Positions 31,625 to 45,400 of a stretch of DNA of 64,000 bases are shown in pieces. Within the stretch, counting starts at the first letter, position 1; each line of letters starts with the position of its first letter. The translations under genes were made by a program, and so were the position numbers. Below the pieces are notes generated by a model. That model worked only from the letters and a program-made list of their open reading frames with translations, did no database searches and was not told where the DNA came from. Source of the stretch: Erythroxylum novogranatense (taxonomy: Eukaryota; Streptophyta; Magnoliopsida; Malpighiales; Erythroxylaceae); NCBI GenBank assembly GCA_029891385.1, contig CM057224.1, forward strand, positions 33,175,005-33,239,004, in the 5' to 3' direction.

Positions 31625-34600
31625 TTTAGGTGGTATCAGAGCCCAGTAGTACGAAATGTATCTGGGCACAGTTTGGAACATAGGTTGCATGCATTTGAGT
31701 CGTGTCATTGCAGACCGTGGTAACTGATCCCTAGTCTGAGTCGCACGAGGATAAATCCTACGGGTGCATAAGTACCAAGTGACTAAGTGAGAGAAGAGTG
31801 AGACTGGATTAGAGTGTAAATCCCTAAAAGGGGATAATCAATTAGGAAAGGATAAAGGAAAAATGGATAAGAAGGTTGATATTGTCTTTGGGTTAGATAC
31901 CTCATATGTGATAGCGAGAATGACCGTGTTGGCCTAGACTAATTAAGAATTTCCAATTAAACGGCAATATTATGGTGACAGAAAAATGAAGATGTTTAGA
32001 ACTTGGAGAGGTCCACTAGAGATGTGGGAAGAATATTGGTTATAGTAGACCTAAGTGATATAAATGCCCGGATGGTTAGGTAATTACAGTCCCGATCAGA
32101 TATGTCGTGAAATGAGAAACATTGACAGAGTAAAGTGTAAATGGTTCGATCGGGCATATTTTAATTCACTGTATAGAGATCAGTAGATATTATAAGCAGA
32201 TGATGATAGCGAGATGGAAAGAAGCTCAATAGAGTGCTGTAATGGTCTATCGAGAACTGAAAGAACCGAAAAAGTAAGATGCCCAAAGGCCTATTAGAGT
32301 GAGGTAAAAGTGATGATAAACCAAATGAATTCGTGAAATGGTTAGGATTTGGACCGCATAAGCTTGAGACTGAAATGGTTATGTGATTATTGTGCTACGA
32401 GTTTGGAAATTCGTATGATAAAATCGTAAGGAAAAAGACAGACAGATGATTGCTACTGATGGTGTATCGGGAAATTCTGAATTAGGTGTATATGGACACA
32501 AAAAAGGGGTACATGGAGAAGTAAATAGATAGAGATAAAATGGAGTGGTATCAACGATTTTGTCGGGTATTGGGACTGTGACCACCCGATCATAGATTGT
32601 TTGAGGAAAATAGTAGATAAGTGGTAGAAAACAGTAAAATAATAATGATCATAAGTTGATAAGCCAAATTGATATGACCTTACAAGGTCAAGTTGCACGT
32701 AACGGATATGGGAATGAGTCATACAGTTTAATGATACGGGGAGAATGAAATAAAGATCTTGAATAAAATGAAACCATAATAGTGGTATATGAAAAGAGTT
32801 GTCGCATTTAAGTCGATATACTGTTGAGGGATATTTATTGATAGTAATATCGATTGTGACTAATGAAACGATATGTATGATATATGGAAACCATAGAGGA
32901 AATGAGCGGTGAATGTTTAGAATGATTATAAGTGTGAAGTTCTTAATGGGTTAAAGTAAGACAAAATGGACCGAGTGTGCTCAGATGAGAGGAACTAAAA
33001 GTGATTCGGTATCACTCATTTAATTGAGGATGAGTATAAACAGAAAGGAATCTTAAGGAAGTCTGAATTGTATGGGTTACAAATTGGTTTCCGAATAAAA
33101 TGCTGTGGTATAGATTACAGAATAAGTGTGTTTATGTGACTGACACAAGGAACCTTAGTGTAAGGAATGTTCTGATATTTAAATTATGGCATAAAATGTT
33201 CTGATTGAGATAGTACGTCTAGTGAAGAATGATTGAAAAGCAATTAGGTATAATAATTGATTGATGAGACTTACGTGGACAGGATAAAGATGGTAGTAAG
33301 ACTAACGGTTAAACGGATAGAAGTATGGACAAAATTAAAAGTGAAATTGGGTCATAGCTCATACTGTTGAGGTTATCTGCACTGTGTGTATAGAAATGTA
33401 AAGTATCCAACATGAGTGAAATTTTAATTGGAGGTAATCCTATTGCAATGTGAAGTGAATCGATCTCCATTTATGATGCAAATCATAAGGAATCCAGATT
33501 TGAAACGAAGAATAAAAGAGTCCCAAACCGAAAAGTGAGATACTAAAATAAAATGGAAATTTTGGAGGTTTAAATATGGATGACAAGGTATTAACATGTG
33601 TTGATATGAATCATATAAAAAATAATTGAGAAGAGAAATGAAAAGAGTAACCAATAGAGACAAGAGGGTCAAAAGGAAACCGACAATGAGGTGATGTGGT
33701 GATACCTTCATAAAGAAATTGCAGATACACTCATTGTAGACTCAATGAAAAGGGTAAAAGATGTACCAGTAAAGTCAATAAGACCCTAATAGGAATTATA
33801 CGAGGTAAGCAAATGGTAGTAATCGTGATTAGAGATGAATGTGTTTGGAAGTGTTGAATAAAGAAAAGTAAAAGAACGATAAGACTAATTGAGGAATCGA
33901 CATCGATGATAAACATACACTTTGGAAGAGTGGGCGGTCGTGTTGAATCGAGACAATATGTTGAACGGGTATGAAATAAATTGAATCGACTTTGATAAAT
34001 GGTATTGGCGCCATGCTCGCGATTGAAAGCCTTGAAGACTGTAGATTCCTATAAGCATACACTGTGTTAATTTGAGGAAAGAGACAGGTATAAATACGAC
34101 AATGCTGAAATGAACGGACAATTCGGCCTACTAAACTCAACTAGTGAATGATAATGTCAGAATGAATGTATCAATTACAGATATTGGGATTTTCAATGAA
34201 TGTCAAGCAGATCAGGGGTAATTGTAAAGTGTTTCTGAAAAATTGAAGTTGTAAATCTAGTAATAAGAAAGGTTAAGGGTGTAGAAAGTAAAGTGGTGAA
34301 TCTTATGATGAGTTTGAATATGCGAATAAATTGGAAAAAAAAAGTGAAAATTCAAAGAAGAAGTATGTAAAATTCGATAAAAGTGTTAGAATAAGAAAGT
34401 GAATAGTCAAGCATATGCGAAAGGTGAAATTGAAGAACTGTGGGTATAGAATGAAGTGATTATTGGCTCAAGTGTTTATAGGTTGAATGTCCAATAGGAA
34501 AAAGGTTTGATTATGGTCGTGTTATAGAGTTCTGATTTATTGGAGGAATATACTGTTACACTGTATAGTGCCTAACGAGAGTCAAAGATTGACTGTGATA

Positions 34601-35281
34601 AGTGAAACAAAGGGAAGTGACTGAGAAAACTGCATGGTTAGCTAAAGTGGAATCGGATCGGACAAATGAGACAGAGTAAACTGTATATCCGGATAAAGTG
34701 TGTGAACACTATAGAACAGTGAAGTGTCTTACGAGAATCGAATTTGAACATAGAGTAAATGGCATATAACAAATGACTGCATTAGGTACATTCTTACTAA
34801 TTATAGTGAAGTGGAGTTAAATGTCACAGTATTGGTACCAAAGGAATGTAAATCGTCCCTGACGTGGTAAAGAGAGGTACCAAAGAAATGGAGACGTACT
34901 CAATGGAATATAAATTGGACTATATGGCATTGGGGAAAAAGGTATTAGAAGGATAAAATGTGATCGGTGAATAGATTCAAAATACCGAATCGAGCTACAT
35001 ATCGGAACCACGGTAATGGCTATTCTAGAAATGGCAAGTGAGATAGCTAAGAAAATGAGATCGCCAACTAATAGTCTTGTCGAATCCGCTCATCGTCCCT
35101 AAGTGATAATGAGTTAGCCAAATTAGTAACTCAACCACTGACCGAGAGTGGTTATTGTGATCACTCGACAAGTGAATCATTAAGTGGAAAAGTGTATGGG
35201 ATATGTAGAATCATGTGATTACCGCTATAGTGAATCGTTGACCGAGAATTTCGAGGACAAAATTTTATAAGGAGGGAGAAT
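31625..35281 (+). other. LARD-A internal region
   Basis: TGGTATCAGAGCCC at 31631-31644 is the PBS (tRNA-iMet type), six bases after the LTR. Beyond it no frame over 100 codons exists on the + strand. A weak zinc-knuckle-like remnant may be present near 32565-32610, but I could not trace gag or pol with confidence. PPT AAGGAGGGAGAAT ends at 35281. The part near the PBS resembles the LARD-B internal region next to its PBS. Confidence 0.65.
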
Positions 35282-35791
35282 TGTAATATCCCACCCCTCC
35301 TGAAGGGTAAAATAGTAAAATTGGCATAGGATGAGACTAATAGGGATGTATGAGTAGTGTCCAGTATACTTGTATCGGTGCTCGATGAATTTGTGCACGC
35401 GAATCTGCTTGGTCATGCATTCATGACATTCCTAGAATTGGCCTAACGGCATTTTATTGTGATTAACGTGGTTATGGGATTTGAAAAATTATTCGAAAAG
35501 GCCATCGAGCGCTTTACATTTTTTGGGATTTATAGGAATTTTTCTGGAATTTTCTGAAGAAACTTTCCGGACCGGCAAAATCGCTGGTAACGGGCCTAAA
35601 CATGTTTTGGGGTAGAAAAGGTGATTTTCGTGATTGAAAAATTATTTGGAGTACACTGTTACATGTTTTATAATTTTAGGAAATTTCAATAATTCTCAGA
35701 AAAATAATTTGGGGAAAATTCCCGGAAATTTCCGGACCGGATAAATTGTCAATTGACGAATCGGTCGATTTTCGGATAAATTGTCAATTGA
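35282..35791 (+). repeat. LARD-A 3' LTR, truncated, with templated junction
   Basis: It matches the first ~490 bp of the 5' LTR up to about 35773. Then 19 bp (35774-35792) repeat the sequence at 35739-35757, and Copia-1 LTR sequence resumes at 35792. About 3.4 kb of this LTR is missing. Confidence 0.85.
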
Positions 35792-36701
35792 CAATTGGAG
35801 GTCATGATGTGTTGCTAGATACCGCTCATGACTTGCTTAGTTTAAGTGTTAAGCTAAGTGGCCAACATAACCGGGAGCCTAAAGGGTCACACGCATAAGA
35901 GTGACTCAGAGAATCAGAAATAGTAATTGGACGAGTTCCAATTATGGAGAGCATTGGATTAAATGGATCCCGATGAGATTGGGATATGTCCCGATGAGAT
36001 CGCGACATCGATATTGCTAAGAAAGGTTTAGGAGTTGTTTGATCGAGGTCTTGTGAGGCTTTAGAGGACCAATTCCAAGATGATCGACCACTTCAAGAAT
36101 ATATATACATATATATATATGATTAATTAAGTAATTAATTAATTAATATATATATATATATATATGCATGAAACGTGGAGGATGGAGGAGAGGAGGTAGG
36201 AAGCTTCCAAAAGAAGCTTAGTCATCATCTTTATTAAATTGCAAAAGGAAAAATAAGGGAGGATGAAAGATGAGTTTGGATGGCTTATAAAAGAAGAAGG
36301 AAAATGGTTTTCTTGCTTCTTTGAAGATGATCTTCGAGGTCTAAGAAAAGAAGAGAAAGGTTTTATGAAAACCTAAGAAAAAGTGTTTTCTCTTCTTCAT
36401 CTTCATCCAAGCTCTCTCCTCCAAGCTTCTTCTTCATCTCTTCAACGTGATCCAAGCTCTCCGGAGATGTAGGTAGGCTCTAGCAGTTTTATTCTCGTTT
36501 AGCTATTCCGGTCAAAGGGTTTGATCCGGTTAGGTTTTCTGATCTCTGCGTGGATCACCTTTAGAGATAGTCTATTTTGGCTATTTAGGTTGATGTCTTC
36601 ATACCGATACCGGGATCCTGAGTTTCGGGAAGGTCCCGGGAACAAAAATTTTTGTTTTCCGCTGCCGGTACATGTGATGTACCTCCTGGGATTTTCCTAC
36701 A
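35792..36701 (+). repeat. Copia-1 3' LTR, right part
   Basis: Matches 20549-21473 of the 5' LTR, including the AT-rich block at 36100-36165, and ends TCCTACA at 36701. It is followed by target duplication TACAT (36702-36706). Confidence 0.9.
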
Positions 36702-36706
36702 TACAT

Positions 36707-39391
36707 GTGGGGAATTACCTTCCTATCTTGCTCGTGGTTAGGATCTGGGTATTCTCTAATCAATCTTCCAAATTTGACCTATTCGATATGATTTTTGACC
36801 CATCTTAGTTTTGAATCATCATTGAGTTGAATGCCCGATGAAGGAAAGTCCTTGTGCTTAACCAACTCGATTAGTGCCTGCAAAAGAAAGTTAAGGAAAG
36901 TTCTAGATAACTCAAATTACCTACTCTCTGTGTTTGCACTCAGCTGCTCCATTACTTGGAAAAATCACTTTAGCGTTGAGGCTTTCCACTTCCATGGCTT
37001 TGTCTTTGAAGGTTCTGAGGTTTCTTTTTGACCAAATGTTATAAACAACAACTGAAAGAAGGATAGTTAATGTGTTCATATTTGTGTTTCGGTGGTTGTG
37101 ACATTGGTTGAACCAAATTTGTATTAAATTAAGATTTGGTATGATTGGGAGGTTTAGTTGAAAGTGATTGAGGCAGTGTATCCAAATTGATTGCAAAAAG
37201 GGGCATTCAAAGAAGAGATGGCGAATGGATTCATTATCCGAAGAGCATAGTGAACAATGGTTTGGAAGAAAAGCATAGAGTAGCTGATCTCTTATTTGTA
37301 GTTTATTGAGAAAGGTTAATCAAAAGATAAAAGCATACCTTGGGTTTGTACCTTTATGCCACACCAATTTACACCAAGGTAATCTCTGAGAAGGAGTTCT
37401 CAGTAGGGAGTAAGCTGATGCATTGGTGTAGGCTTTAGTGGGGTTAGGAATCCATTCAAGCCTATCCGGTTGTGACTCATCAAGCTGATAAGTTAATGGT
37501 TCTAGAAGATGAATGGCCTCAATTGTGGCATCTTGCTAGCTCCAGACATTGTTACGGATAAGGTCAACTACTTTTGCATTCATTCGGAGTTCAGAACCAT
37601 TGATAATTTTTGGGGATGAAAGAGCCTTCAGTGTTTGTCGAGGATGCCATGGGTCTTGCCATAAGAAAGTAGATACACCATTCCTTATCCTAAATCTGAA
37701 ATGGTTCCCAACAAGAGTCCTAACCTAGAAGAGCTTCCTCCAGCTCCAAGAACTATTGTTAGTTGGCTGTGCACTCCAAAAAAATTTTCTCCTAAGAATA
37801 ATGGTGTGTAACCTATTTAACCCACAGGGCCTCCCTATCATTAAAGAGCACCCAGATCCTCTTACATATCAAAATAGTATTCCAAGTAGAAAGATGTTTA
37901 AGTCCTAGACCACCCTCCTTTTTAGGACGACAAAGGTCAGACCAGTTTACCTTAGCATGAGTTTTTGTTGCGCTCTTCCCTGACCACAAGAAGTTCCTGA
38001 GTTTAGCCTCAATTTCCTTAATGATAGAAATAGGGAGTATGAAATGGCTAGTCCAACAAACCTGGAAGGTAGAGAACACAAAATTCACCAATTGAAGCCT
38101 ACCAGTATGGGAAAAAGCTTTATAAGTCCATTTGTGAATTCTGGAATCAATTTTTTTCTAACAAAGGGAAGCAGTCTCTCCTTTTCAATTTACCAATTAG
38201 GATAGGCAAACCTAGATATTTCATAGGCAGTTGACCTCTTTTAATCCTAGAGAGACTTTCTAACAGATTAGACTAATGATTCATATTAGGAGATAAGAAA
38301 ATTGATTGTTAAGATTCATTTCCAAACCAGAAAATTTAGAAAAATTATGTAAGCAAGTAAACAAAGTATTCACCGAGGTCAGGTCAGCATGACAAAACAT
38401 TAATAAGTCATCCACAAATAGTTGGTAGGTAAGTTTGAGAGATTTGCATCTCTAATGGAAATTAAATATAGGGGTTCCTATTATCGAAGCATTGAGACTC
38501 TTAGAGAGGACCTCCATACAGAGGATAAACAAGTATGGAGAGAGAGGATCACCTTATCTTAATCCTGATTTCCCACGAAACAAGTTTGTAGGAGTCTCTT
38601 TAATGAGGATAGAGTGGGAGGGGGAGATCAGGCATTCTTCAATCCATTTAATAAACATAAGAGGGAGCCCTAATGGTAAGAACGCCTTAAGGAGAAAATC
38701 CCACTGAATAGAGTCAAATTCTTTTTCCAAGTCTATTTTAAAAGCACATCTCTTATGCCCATTAGAAAGGTGATAGTGCTTAAAGATCTTTTGTGCTAAG
38801 AGAATGTTGTCCCCTTTTAACAAAAGCACTTTGGCTAGGGCTAATGATGAGGGGTAAAATCTGTCTAAGCCTATTAGCCATGATTTTTGTGATCACCTTG
38901 TAGATTATGTTGCAGTAAGAAATAGGCCTATAATCCAATACTGTGGAAGGGTGACTCCTCTTAGGAACAAGCGTGATAAAGGTTGAGTTAAGTTCTTTGA
39001 GAAGTTTACCATGTTGGAAGAAGTCTTGGATTGCCCTAGTGATCTCATTACCAATAATAGGCCAGGTATGTTTAAAGAAGAAACCATTGAAGCCATCCAG
39101 GCCAGGGGCCTTGTGTGGGTTGAAAGAAAAGAAAATTTCTCTAATCTCCTGATAGGTAGCTTCAGCTACAAAAATGTTACTGAGGTTCTATGGTATAGGT
39201 TAAGGGAAGAGAGGGGTCATATACTCATATGCTGAATTTAGGTCTTTCTTTTTACCAATAGTGTTTTGGAAGAAAGTAAGGAAGGAGTGTTGGATGTCCT
39301 CTATGGCAGTAATCCTGTGACCATTTCCATCCAACAACGAGTGAATGGTGTTTATGTAATTATTTGCCAAAACAGAATTGTGGAAGAACCT
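36707..39391 (-). pseudogene. LINE ORF2: reverse transcriptase and zf-RVT
   Basis: Minus-strand L1-type ORF2. From 39391 down: RFFHNSVLANNYINTIHSLL, then a region with FFKHTWPIIGNEIT and YRPISYCNIIYKVITKIMAN (about 39080-38890). DNILLAQKIFKHYH and FKIDLEKEFDSIQWDFLL (motif A Asp) lie near 38750, and QLFVDDLLMF at 38401-38425 (F-A-DD motif with Ala to Val). Next come NWSDLCRPKKEGGLGLKHL near 37930, KLVWHKGTNPRYAF near 37360, and the zf-RVT-like CSLCSSDNESIRHLFFEC near 37230. Multiple frameshifts separate the blocks. The LINE copies itself by target-primed reverse transcription. This copy is dead and is interrupted on both sides by LTR elements. Confidence 0.85.
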
Positions 39392-40120
39392 TGTAGCACC
39401 CCAACTCCCGCGAGACCCGAACCCGACATCTACAGTGACATCCGAGTCCGTGACCATGAGGGCTGCATGCTAAAGCGTATATTACCTTTTAAAACTCATT
39501 ATTGCACTTTTCTTTTCAAAACAGTTAAACGCTACTGAAATCAATAAACACTTTGGGTCTGACTTATCATAAAAATATTTTCAATTACTAAACACTCTCG
39601 GTCACTAATTAGCACTCAATGGTGCTTAATCAAGACATAAACAAAGGCATGACCAATTGTTCCAATGCGATTTCAACACATTTCAAAGAATCACAAACAC
39701 AATACACTTTTTTTCATTTATTAAGCTAGGCCCATCGAACAAAACATTATACTAATGCGATGTGACGACACCGATCCCGAACCGATACTCGCCTTGCTAG
39801 CAACGATCATACTCCCGTTGATCTAACGGGTACTCTTCGCCTCTGAAAAATAATTGCAATGTTGGGTGAGTTTGCGAACTCAAAGAGAAACCATCATCGA
39901 TGGTTTACCCAACTCATGCATATATAGTCAATTCACATTGCATCGCATAATATCACATTTCAAATAATTCATGCATTACCAATTTCACACGTATAAGGCG
40001 ACGCCTTTCGCAAATATCACATTTAATCATTCACATATTTATGATGCACGTGTGACACTTTTCATTCTCATTTTGTTGTTGTGACCGAGCGCATATCGTT
40101 GATCGATTCAATTTTGTCTA

Positions 40121-40282
40121 GGGAGTAGGAGAGCCCTCTGGTATGCACTAACTCCCCCGAGCTCAAGCTTCGGTTCAAGAATAGAAATCATATTTTTGGC
40201 AAGTAGGAGAGCCCTCCGGGTATGCACTCACCGCCCACTCACTTTAGGGATAGGAGAGCCCTCCGGGTATGCACTAATCCCT
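40121..40282. repeat. Three hairpins with conserved loop, changing stem
   Basis: The core TAGGAGAGCCCTC-GGTATGCACT occurs at 40126, 40204 and 40251. The first is closed by GGGAGT/ACTCCC (40121-40126 with 40151-40156), the third by AGGGAT/ATCCCT (40246-40251 with 40277-40282), the second by an imperfect GGCAAGT/ACTCACCGCC. The same triplet is in the other LTR at 46463, 46552 and 46588. Confidence 0.85.
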
Positions 40283-41322
40283 TTAACACAATAGAACCCC
40301 ACACCCCACCGTAGGTGTTTGCGAGTTTTATCACAAGGGCGTGTGTTCATGGGTTTTACCGCGGCATCCTCAAATATTCAAGATGGCCTCTCGGTCCACA
40401 ACTATCATTAAATCGATCATTTAACTATGCATGAATGCATATGTTCACTATCCATTTTCAGTCATTTCACATTTCTTCTGGACCTTTAGTCCCAGATTTC
40501 GATCATATACACATTTCAATTATTACTCTAACACTTTTACAATTCGATTCACTATTGCATTTATGCACATTTATTCACATTTTGCACTTCCATATCTCAT
40601 CCAATATTTCAACACCCATGGTTCAAATCAATCAAAATAGTCACACATATCCATCCAGTATCTCCACATGGCATATGTACACAAATGTAACATATATAGG
40701 TTGAGAAACCAACTAGGTTACTCACCGCACTTCCGAGCTGACACTGAATTCTTAGCACCGCCGTGGAATTGCTCCATCTATGCCTCTAAAATAATCGAGA
40801 ATAATCGAATATCACTCATTGCACAATTTCCAATATTAAAAAATGCAAATGTAGCAAATACACTTGAGTATTGTACATGTTATGACATTCCCTAAATATT
40901 CCCAACTCAATCCTCTTTCACTCTAATTCATAATAATTCCAAATATCATAATTCAATTTACAAATTTTCATACTCTAAAGTCACATTTCAATTGAAATCA
41001 CATTCATCGCTCATCGCCACTAGATTTCGATAATCATCGATTAAATTCCAAATTCTCATCTTATCAATTCACAAAATCTTAGCCTCTAAATTCCAATTAA
41101 TCAGTCTCTAAAATCCAATTAATCATCAAGGAACCAATTCAATTGAAATTAAACCTCAAACTCATTACTTGTAACAATCACCTTAAAATCACTTAATTTC
41201 ATTCTCCCATATGCAATTCTTAGTCTCAAAAATCAATTGATCCAATAACCAAACTCATAAGAAAATTAATCCTCAAAATTTCCTATAAAAATAAACCATT
41301 TCTCTTCGGGTTCACATGTCCT

Positions 41323-41495
41323 CGCCGCGACGAATCCACACCTCTCGCCGCGGCATAAAATCCTCCGCTCGTCGCGACGTGCGGACTTATCTCGCTCGTC
41401 GCGGCGCACCAATTAAATTATTTCCTTATCGTCGTGACGTGCACGCTGGGTTAGCTCGCCGCGGCGTGTTCATCACATGCGTCATGACGCAAGTA
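41323..41495. repeat. CpG-rich tandem block in LARD-B 3' LTR
   Basis: About seven irregular copies of a TCGCCGCGGCG / TCGTCGCGACGTGC unit, a sharp GC and CpG peak inside AT-rich DNA. The counterpart at 47650-47822 in the 5' LTR has more TG/CA in place of CG in its left half. Confidence 0.85.
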
Positions 41496-42437
41496 ACCCG
41501 AAAATCGTCCGAAACCTAGAAATTTCTCAGATCTTCTAGTTTAAATCCGTCCAAAACACTCCAGATCACTCCCAATCAACTACATATACTACACTCAACT
41601 CATTTCTAACCTTAAATCCATCAAATAACCATTATTCATTAAAAACCCAAATCAAAATCAACGTTTTCTCAAAACCTAACTTCCAAACTTTCAAATCCTC
41701 ATAACGATTTCACATCACTCAATGATCAAATTAAACGATTCAAATCATAAAGAAGAAGAAGCTTACTTGATTCTAGCTTTCAACCCTTTGAAAATCCTCC
41801 AAGAATCTCCAAATCCAAGCTACTCTCCACCCACGGTGAAACTCAATCATTTTGAAAGCAAAAACGATTTCGTCGATGCTTTAGACATATATATATAAAA
41901 TGACTTAGGGCTTGTTTGCTACAAGTCCCAATTCTGAACCACCTCAATCCAATTTCTGATTCTAATTTCTCCCGATTCGCAATATCAATTAATAATAACT
42001 CTTAAAATCACAACTCAATTTGTCTCATATCAATTGTCAATAAATCTCGCACTTAATTCAATTAATCACCACTATACCATTTTTCCTCCCGTCTCGATTA
42101 TCTAAAAATTCCAGAAAAATTTTCATAAATTCACAAAATTTGGAATTACATATTCCTACACTCCAATCTCATAATTCAATCCTCTAAATTCAATTTTCTC
42201 ATTCCAATTCCTATTCAAACTCATTTATACACTTATCACACAATTTCCAATTTTTCCACAATTCAATCGGAAATGTTATACATGTACGATATTAATATAC
42301 TTATGCCATCAATAATCATTTACCGATGACTATAGAAATTATGATGCATGTATCATGTAAAATTCACATTTGCCTGCATTTCTAACCCTGATTCGATCCA
42401 ATTTTCGATATACCCGTCACTTGTAACGGATGTTACA

Positions 42438-45400
42438 ATTCTCCTCCTAATAAAAATTTCATCCTCGAAATTTCACATACGATCAATTAGGAAGACGGAG
42501 ATTTATTCCATCACTATAACACTGCTTCCCACTATATCAATACGTAATTCTATTTATGCCAATTCACCAAATTAACACAATCAATTACCTCTTTTCCTTT
42601 CTCAAATTCCACACTGTACTCACTATTCTTTACTTTCAATCTAATCAAACACACATTCGATCATATCAATATTCCTATCTCGGTCCATATAACACTTTAC
42701 AAATCCAAATCACCTTTTAGTTCACATTAACTTACCAATTTATAGTTCTATTCACAACACAATCACATCGAGGCCACTTATAACAAATTTAATTTCTCCC
42801 AAATTTTACCTTTATCTTTATCTCAGTGTATCTTGGTCGAGGCGATACACTTCAAAACATTTCATTAACCGATTATCAGATCACATCACTATCGGGTTCA
42901 AACGCCAATTTCATAAACTTCTCAACAACCTCGATAAAATCAATTCGATTCATCGACATGAACTATGATTTCACAATTCCTATTTCAGATTCATTTCACC
43001 TGATTTACACTGTCTCTTATAGAGTACACCTTTGACCCCTTATACACTTTACCAATGGTAACACCAATAAGCAATTAATATGCACTCAATCAATTTGAAC
43101 TGTACATCAACCTCACATCCCTATGAACTCTATAATATCGATTTCACATTTATCTCCAACAGTCAAGTCTGTTGGTTATTCACACAAACAATTACTCGAT
43201 GTCACACTCTACTTTTTATTACCCTTCCAATACACTCTTATTCGAACATAAAGCTTTGATCGTTCCTTACAATTCCTCTAATAGCCTTGATGGGTATTAC
43301 TCATATTTCTTAATTCAGTTCCTATCAATCATTTTCTCAAAAGTCAAATTCATTTTCAATTCCTCAATCTTGCTTTGCCAATCCTTTTTGCACACACACA
43401 TCTGATTTGGAATTCAATTACCATTAATATTTCCTTTTTGTCCCATATTGTTCGACGACTCACACTCGAGTCACAATAGGTTTTAAAAAACTTATCGCTC
43501 AAATTGAAATTTTTGCCATCAAATTTTTCGATTCAATACTTCACATTACATGACTAACTTAATTTTGAAATACTCAAACACATAATTCATTAAAATCTTT
43601 CAAATTCCAAATACTTCAATTGCATAATCTTTTCACTACTCTCGATTTACTAATATCTCAATCATTATCACTTTAGATCCATAGATACATCTAAACACAT
43701 TTCTGTGCAAATAGGGTCTCTAAATTTTCCAAACAATAACCAAAGATAATATCTATCACCATCAAATCACAATTAACCCATGAGATTATATTTATCCCTA
43801 TACATATAATCACTTTATACTATTTCCACAGATTGCATCATAGCCCTTTTGGGACACTTTGGTAAATATTACAAAATCTCCAAATGTCTCATATACACAT
43901 GTCCCTTGCAAATTTCGCATGTTATCATCATCTCTATCGACATTAAGTCTCCCAATGTGCCATATTCAATACTAATTAAATCACTATTTATTTGATCAAC
44001 TAAGATTCATTCTTACTAAACTTGCATAATAAACAATTTCCTCAATCTGTGCTAATTCATACATTTCATTTTTCAAATGCATTCAATTACTCATCTATGC
44101 TCATAGTCATTATTCACTCTAAATACGATTGCGACATTTTAATCTTCAAGAGTATAGTAAACTCTTCATACACATGATCACTTCGTATAATTTTCTAATT
44201 ATCGATTGTCTCCAATGAGGAACAAATCTCTTATAACTTTCTCAGTTTCATCTTAGTATAATCTAACACCTATTCCTTTACACTAATTTTTCCACATAAT
44301 TCAATTTAGTCACTCTCATTTTAAACTAGATCGATAACACATTTATCATATCCAATTGTACTTTCCGAACATTTTTACACCAATATTCGCGAACTTATAT
44401 ATATATATATATATTATTTTTCCAATTACGCATCCAATGTCTTTTCACTGTTCCATAATCCTATTACACAGTCAGATTCTTTACCTTAGCATAATATACA
44501 TCCTTTCAATCACATATTTTATTTCTTACTCTTGAGTCTCCGCCAGGATTTAGACTCCCAATAATAACTTTTCATTCGTTTCAAATTTATCTCTAATTAA
44601 ATCATTTAATCAACTCAACTCAATTTAGGGGAACTCCTCTTTGTAGAAGATTTCTATCTATTTTTATCAATACCACTTATGAAATTCCCAATCATTTACA
44701 TTCACCACATTTCTTGTCAGTCATTCTCAATGCCTTCAGAAATCAATTTCAACTATACTCATTATATCCCATAAGGATCAATTAAGCCTCAGTTCTAATA
44801 AATCAGAACATCCTTGTTAATACTGTTCATTGAGGCACATATCATCTAAATCGTTTCATCAATATCGAGAGACAGATGTGAAATAATTCACCCATTAATC
44901 ACTTACACTGTCCAATCTATAATTCCATTTATATCCTATTTACAATCTCAACACATTCCAATAAATCAATATAAACGCTTTGACTTCTCATTCTAACTCA
45001 AACCGAACTTTACACTACAATAACTATGATGGCGGTTATCCACTAACTCGCTAGCCATGGTACCCCATAATCGATAAAGTTCCTATAGGCAAATCAACTT
45101 AACCTTGACATTTATTTCATCTTCCATTATCATTTTCAAACATTTCAACCTTTCATTATTGATTCATACTACAATCATTCTCAATTTCCCACTTAACACA
45201 TTCTCGACTTTAAGTCACAAAGCCCTATTCATAACTCTTATCACCAAGTCAAACCCAATTGTATTCTCTATAAATCGCAGGACATTTTATTTCCATTCAC
45301 TTTGCTTATACACTATCAATCTTACCAATTTCATCATATCTCTATTTCCTCATCAATTCACCACTATACATTCATATCTATTTTCCATTCCAAGATACAC

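Larger units (their letters stand above)
27689..35791 (+). mobile_element. LARD-A: large-LTR Gypsy-type non-autonomous element
   Basis: 5' LTR 27689-31624 (3936 bp, TGTAACATCC to GTGTTACA), PBS at 31631, internal 31625-35281 without intact frames, PPT at 35267-35281, and a 3' LTR starting at 35282 but cut after about 490 bp. The end sequence TTTCGAGGACAAAATTTTATAAGGAGGG before the LTR is typical of plant Ty3/Gypsy chromovirus-type elements. Long LTRs with a 3.7-kb frame-poor internal region fit the LARD definition. It is inserted in the Copia-1 3' LTR. The target duplication cannot be checked because the right side is deleted. Confidence 0.8.
19540..36701 (+). mobile_element. Copia-1, Ty1/Copia retrotransposon with nested LARD-A
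   Basis: Plus-strand element with 5' LTR 19540-21473, PBS, gag, protease, integrase, RT, RNase H, PPT and a 3' LTR in two parts (27357-27688 and 35792-36701). TSD TACAT is at 19535-19539 and 36702-36706. The 3' LTR was invaded by LARD-A after 27688. A later deletion removed about 677 bp of this LTR and most of LARD-A's right LTR. All coding domains carry stops or frameshifts. Confidence 0.9.
39392..42437 (-). repeat. LARD-B 3' LTR
   Basis: 3046 bp. It contains the tripled hairpin repeat (40121-40282) and the CpG-rich tandem block (41323-41495). It aligns along its length with 45719-48765, with many small indels and CpG-type differences. Confidence 0.9.

Noticed and set aside
31631..31644. 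tRNA-like sequence TGGTATCAGAGCCC, also at 14055, 17716, 21475 and 45701
   Set aside because: These are retrotransposon primer binding sites complementary to initiator tRNA, not tRNA genes.
31625..35281. Possible degenerate gag-pol in the LARD-A internal region
   Set aside because: Apart from a weak zinc-knuckle-like scrap no catalytic motif (DSG, YVDD, integrase DDE) could be found in any frame, so no coding call was made.
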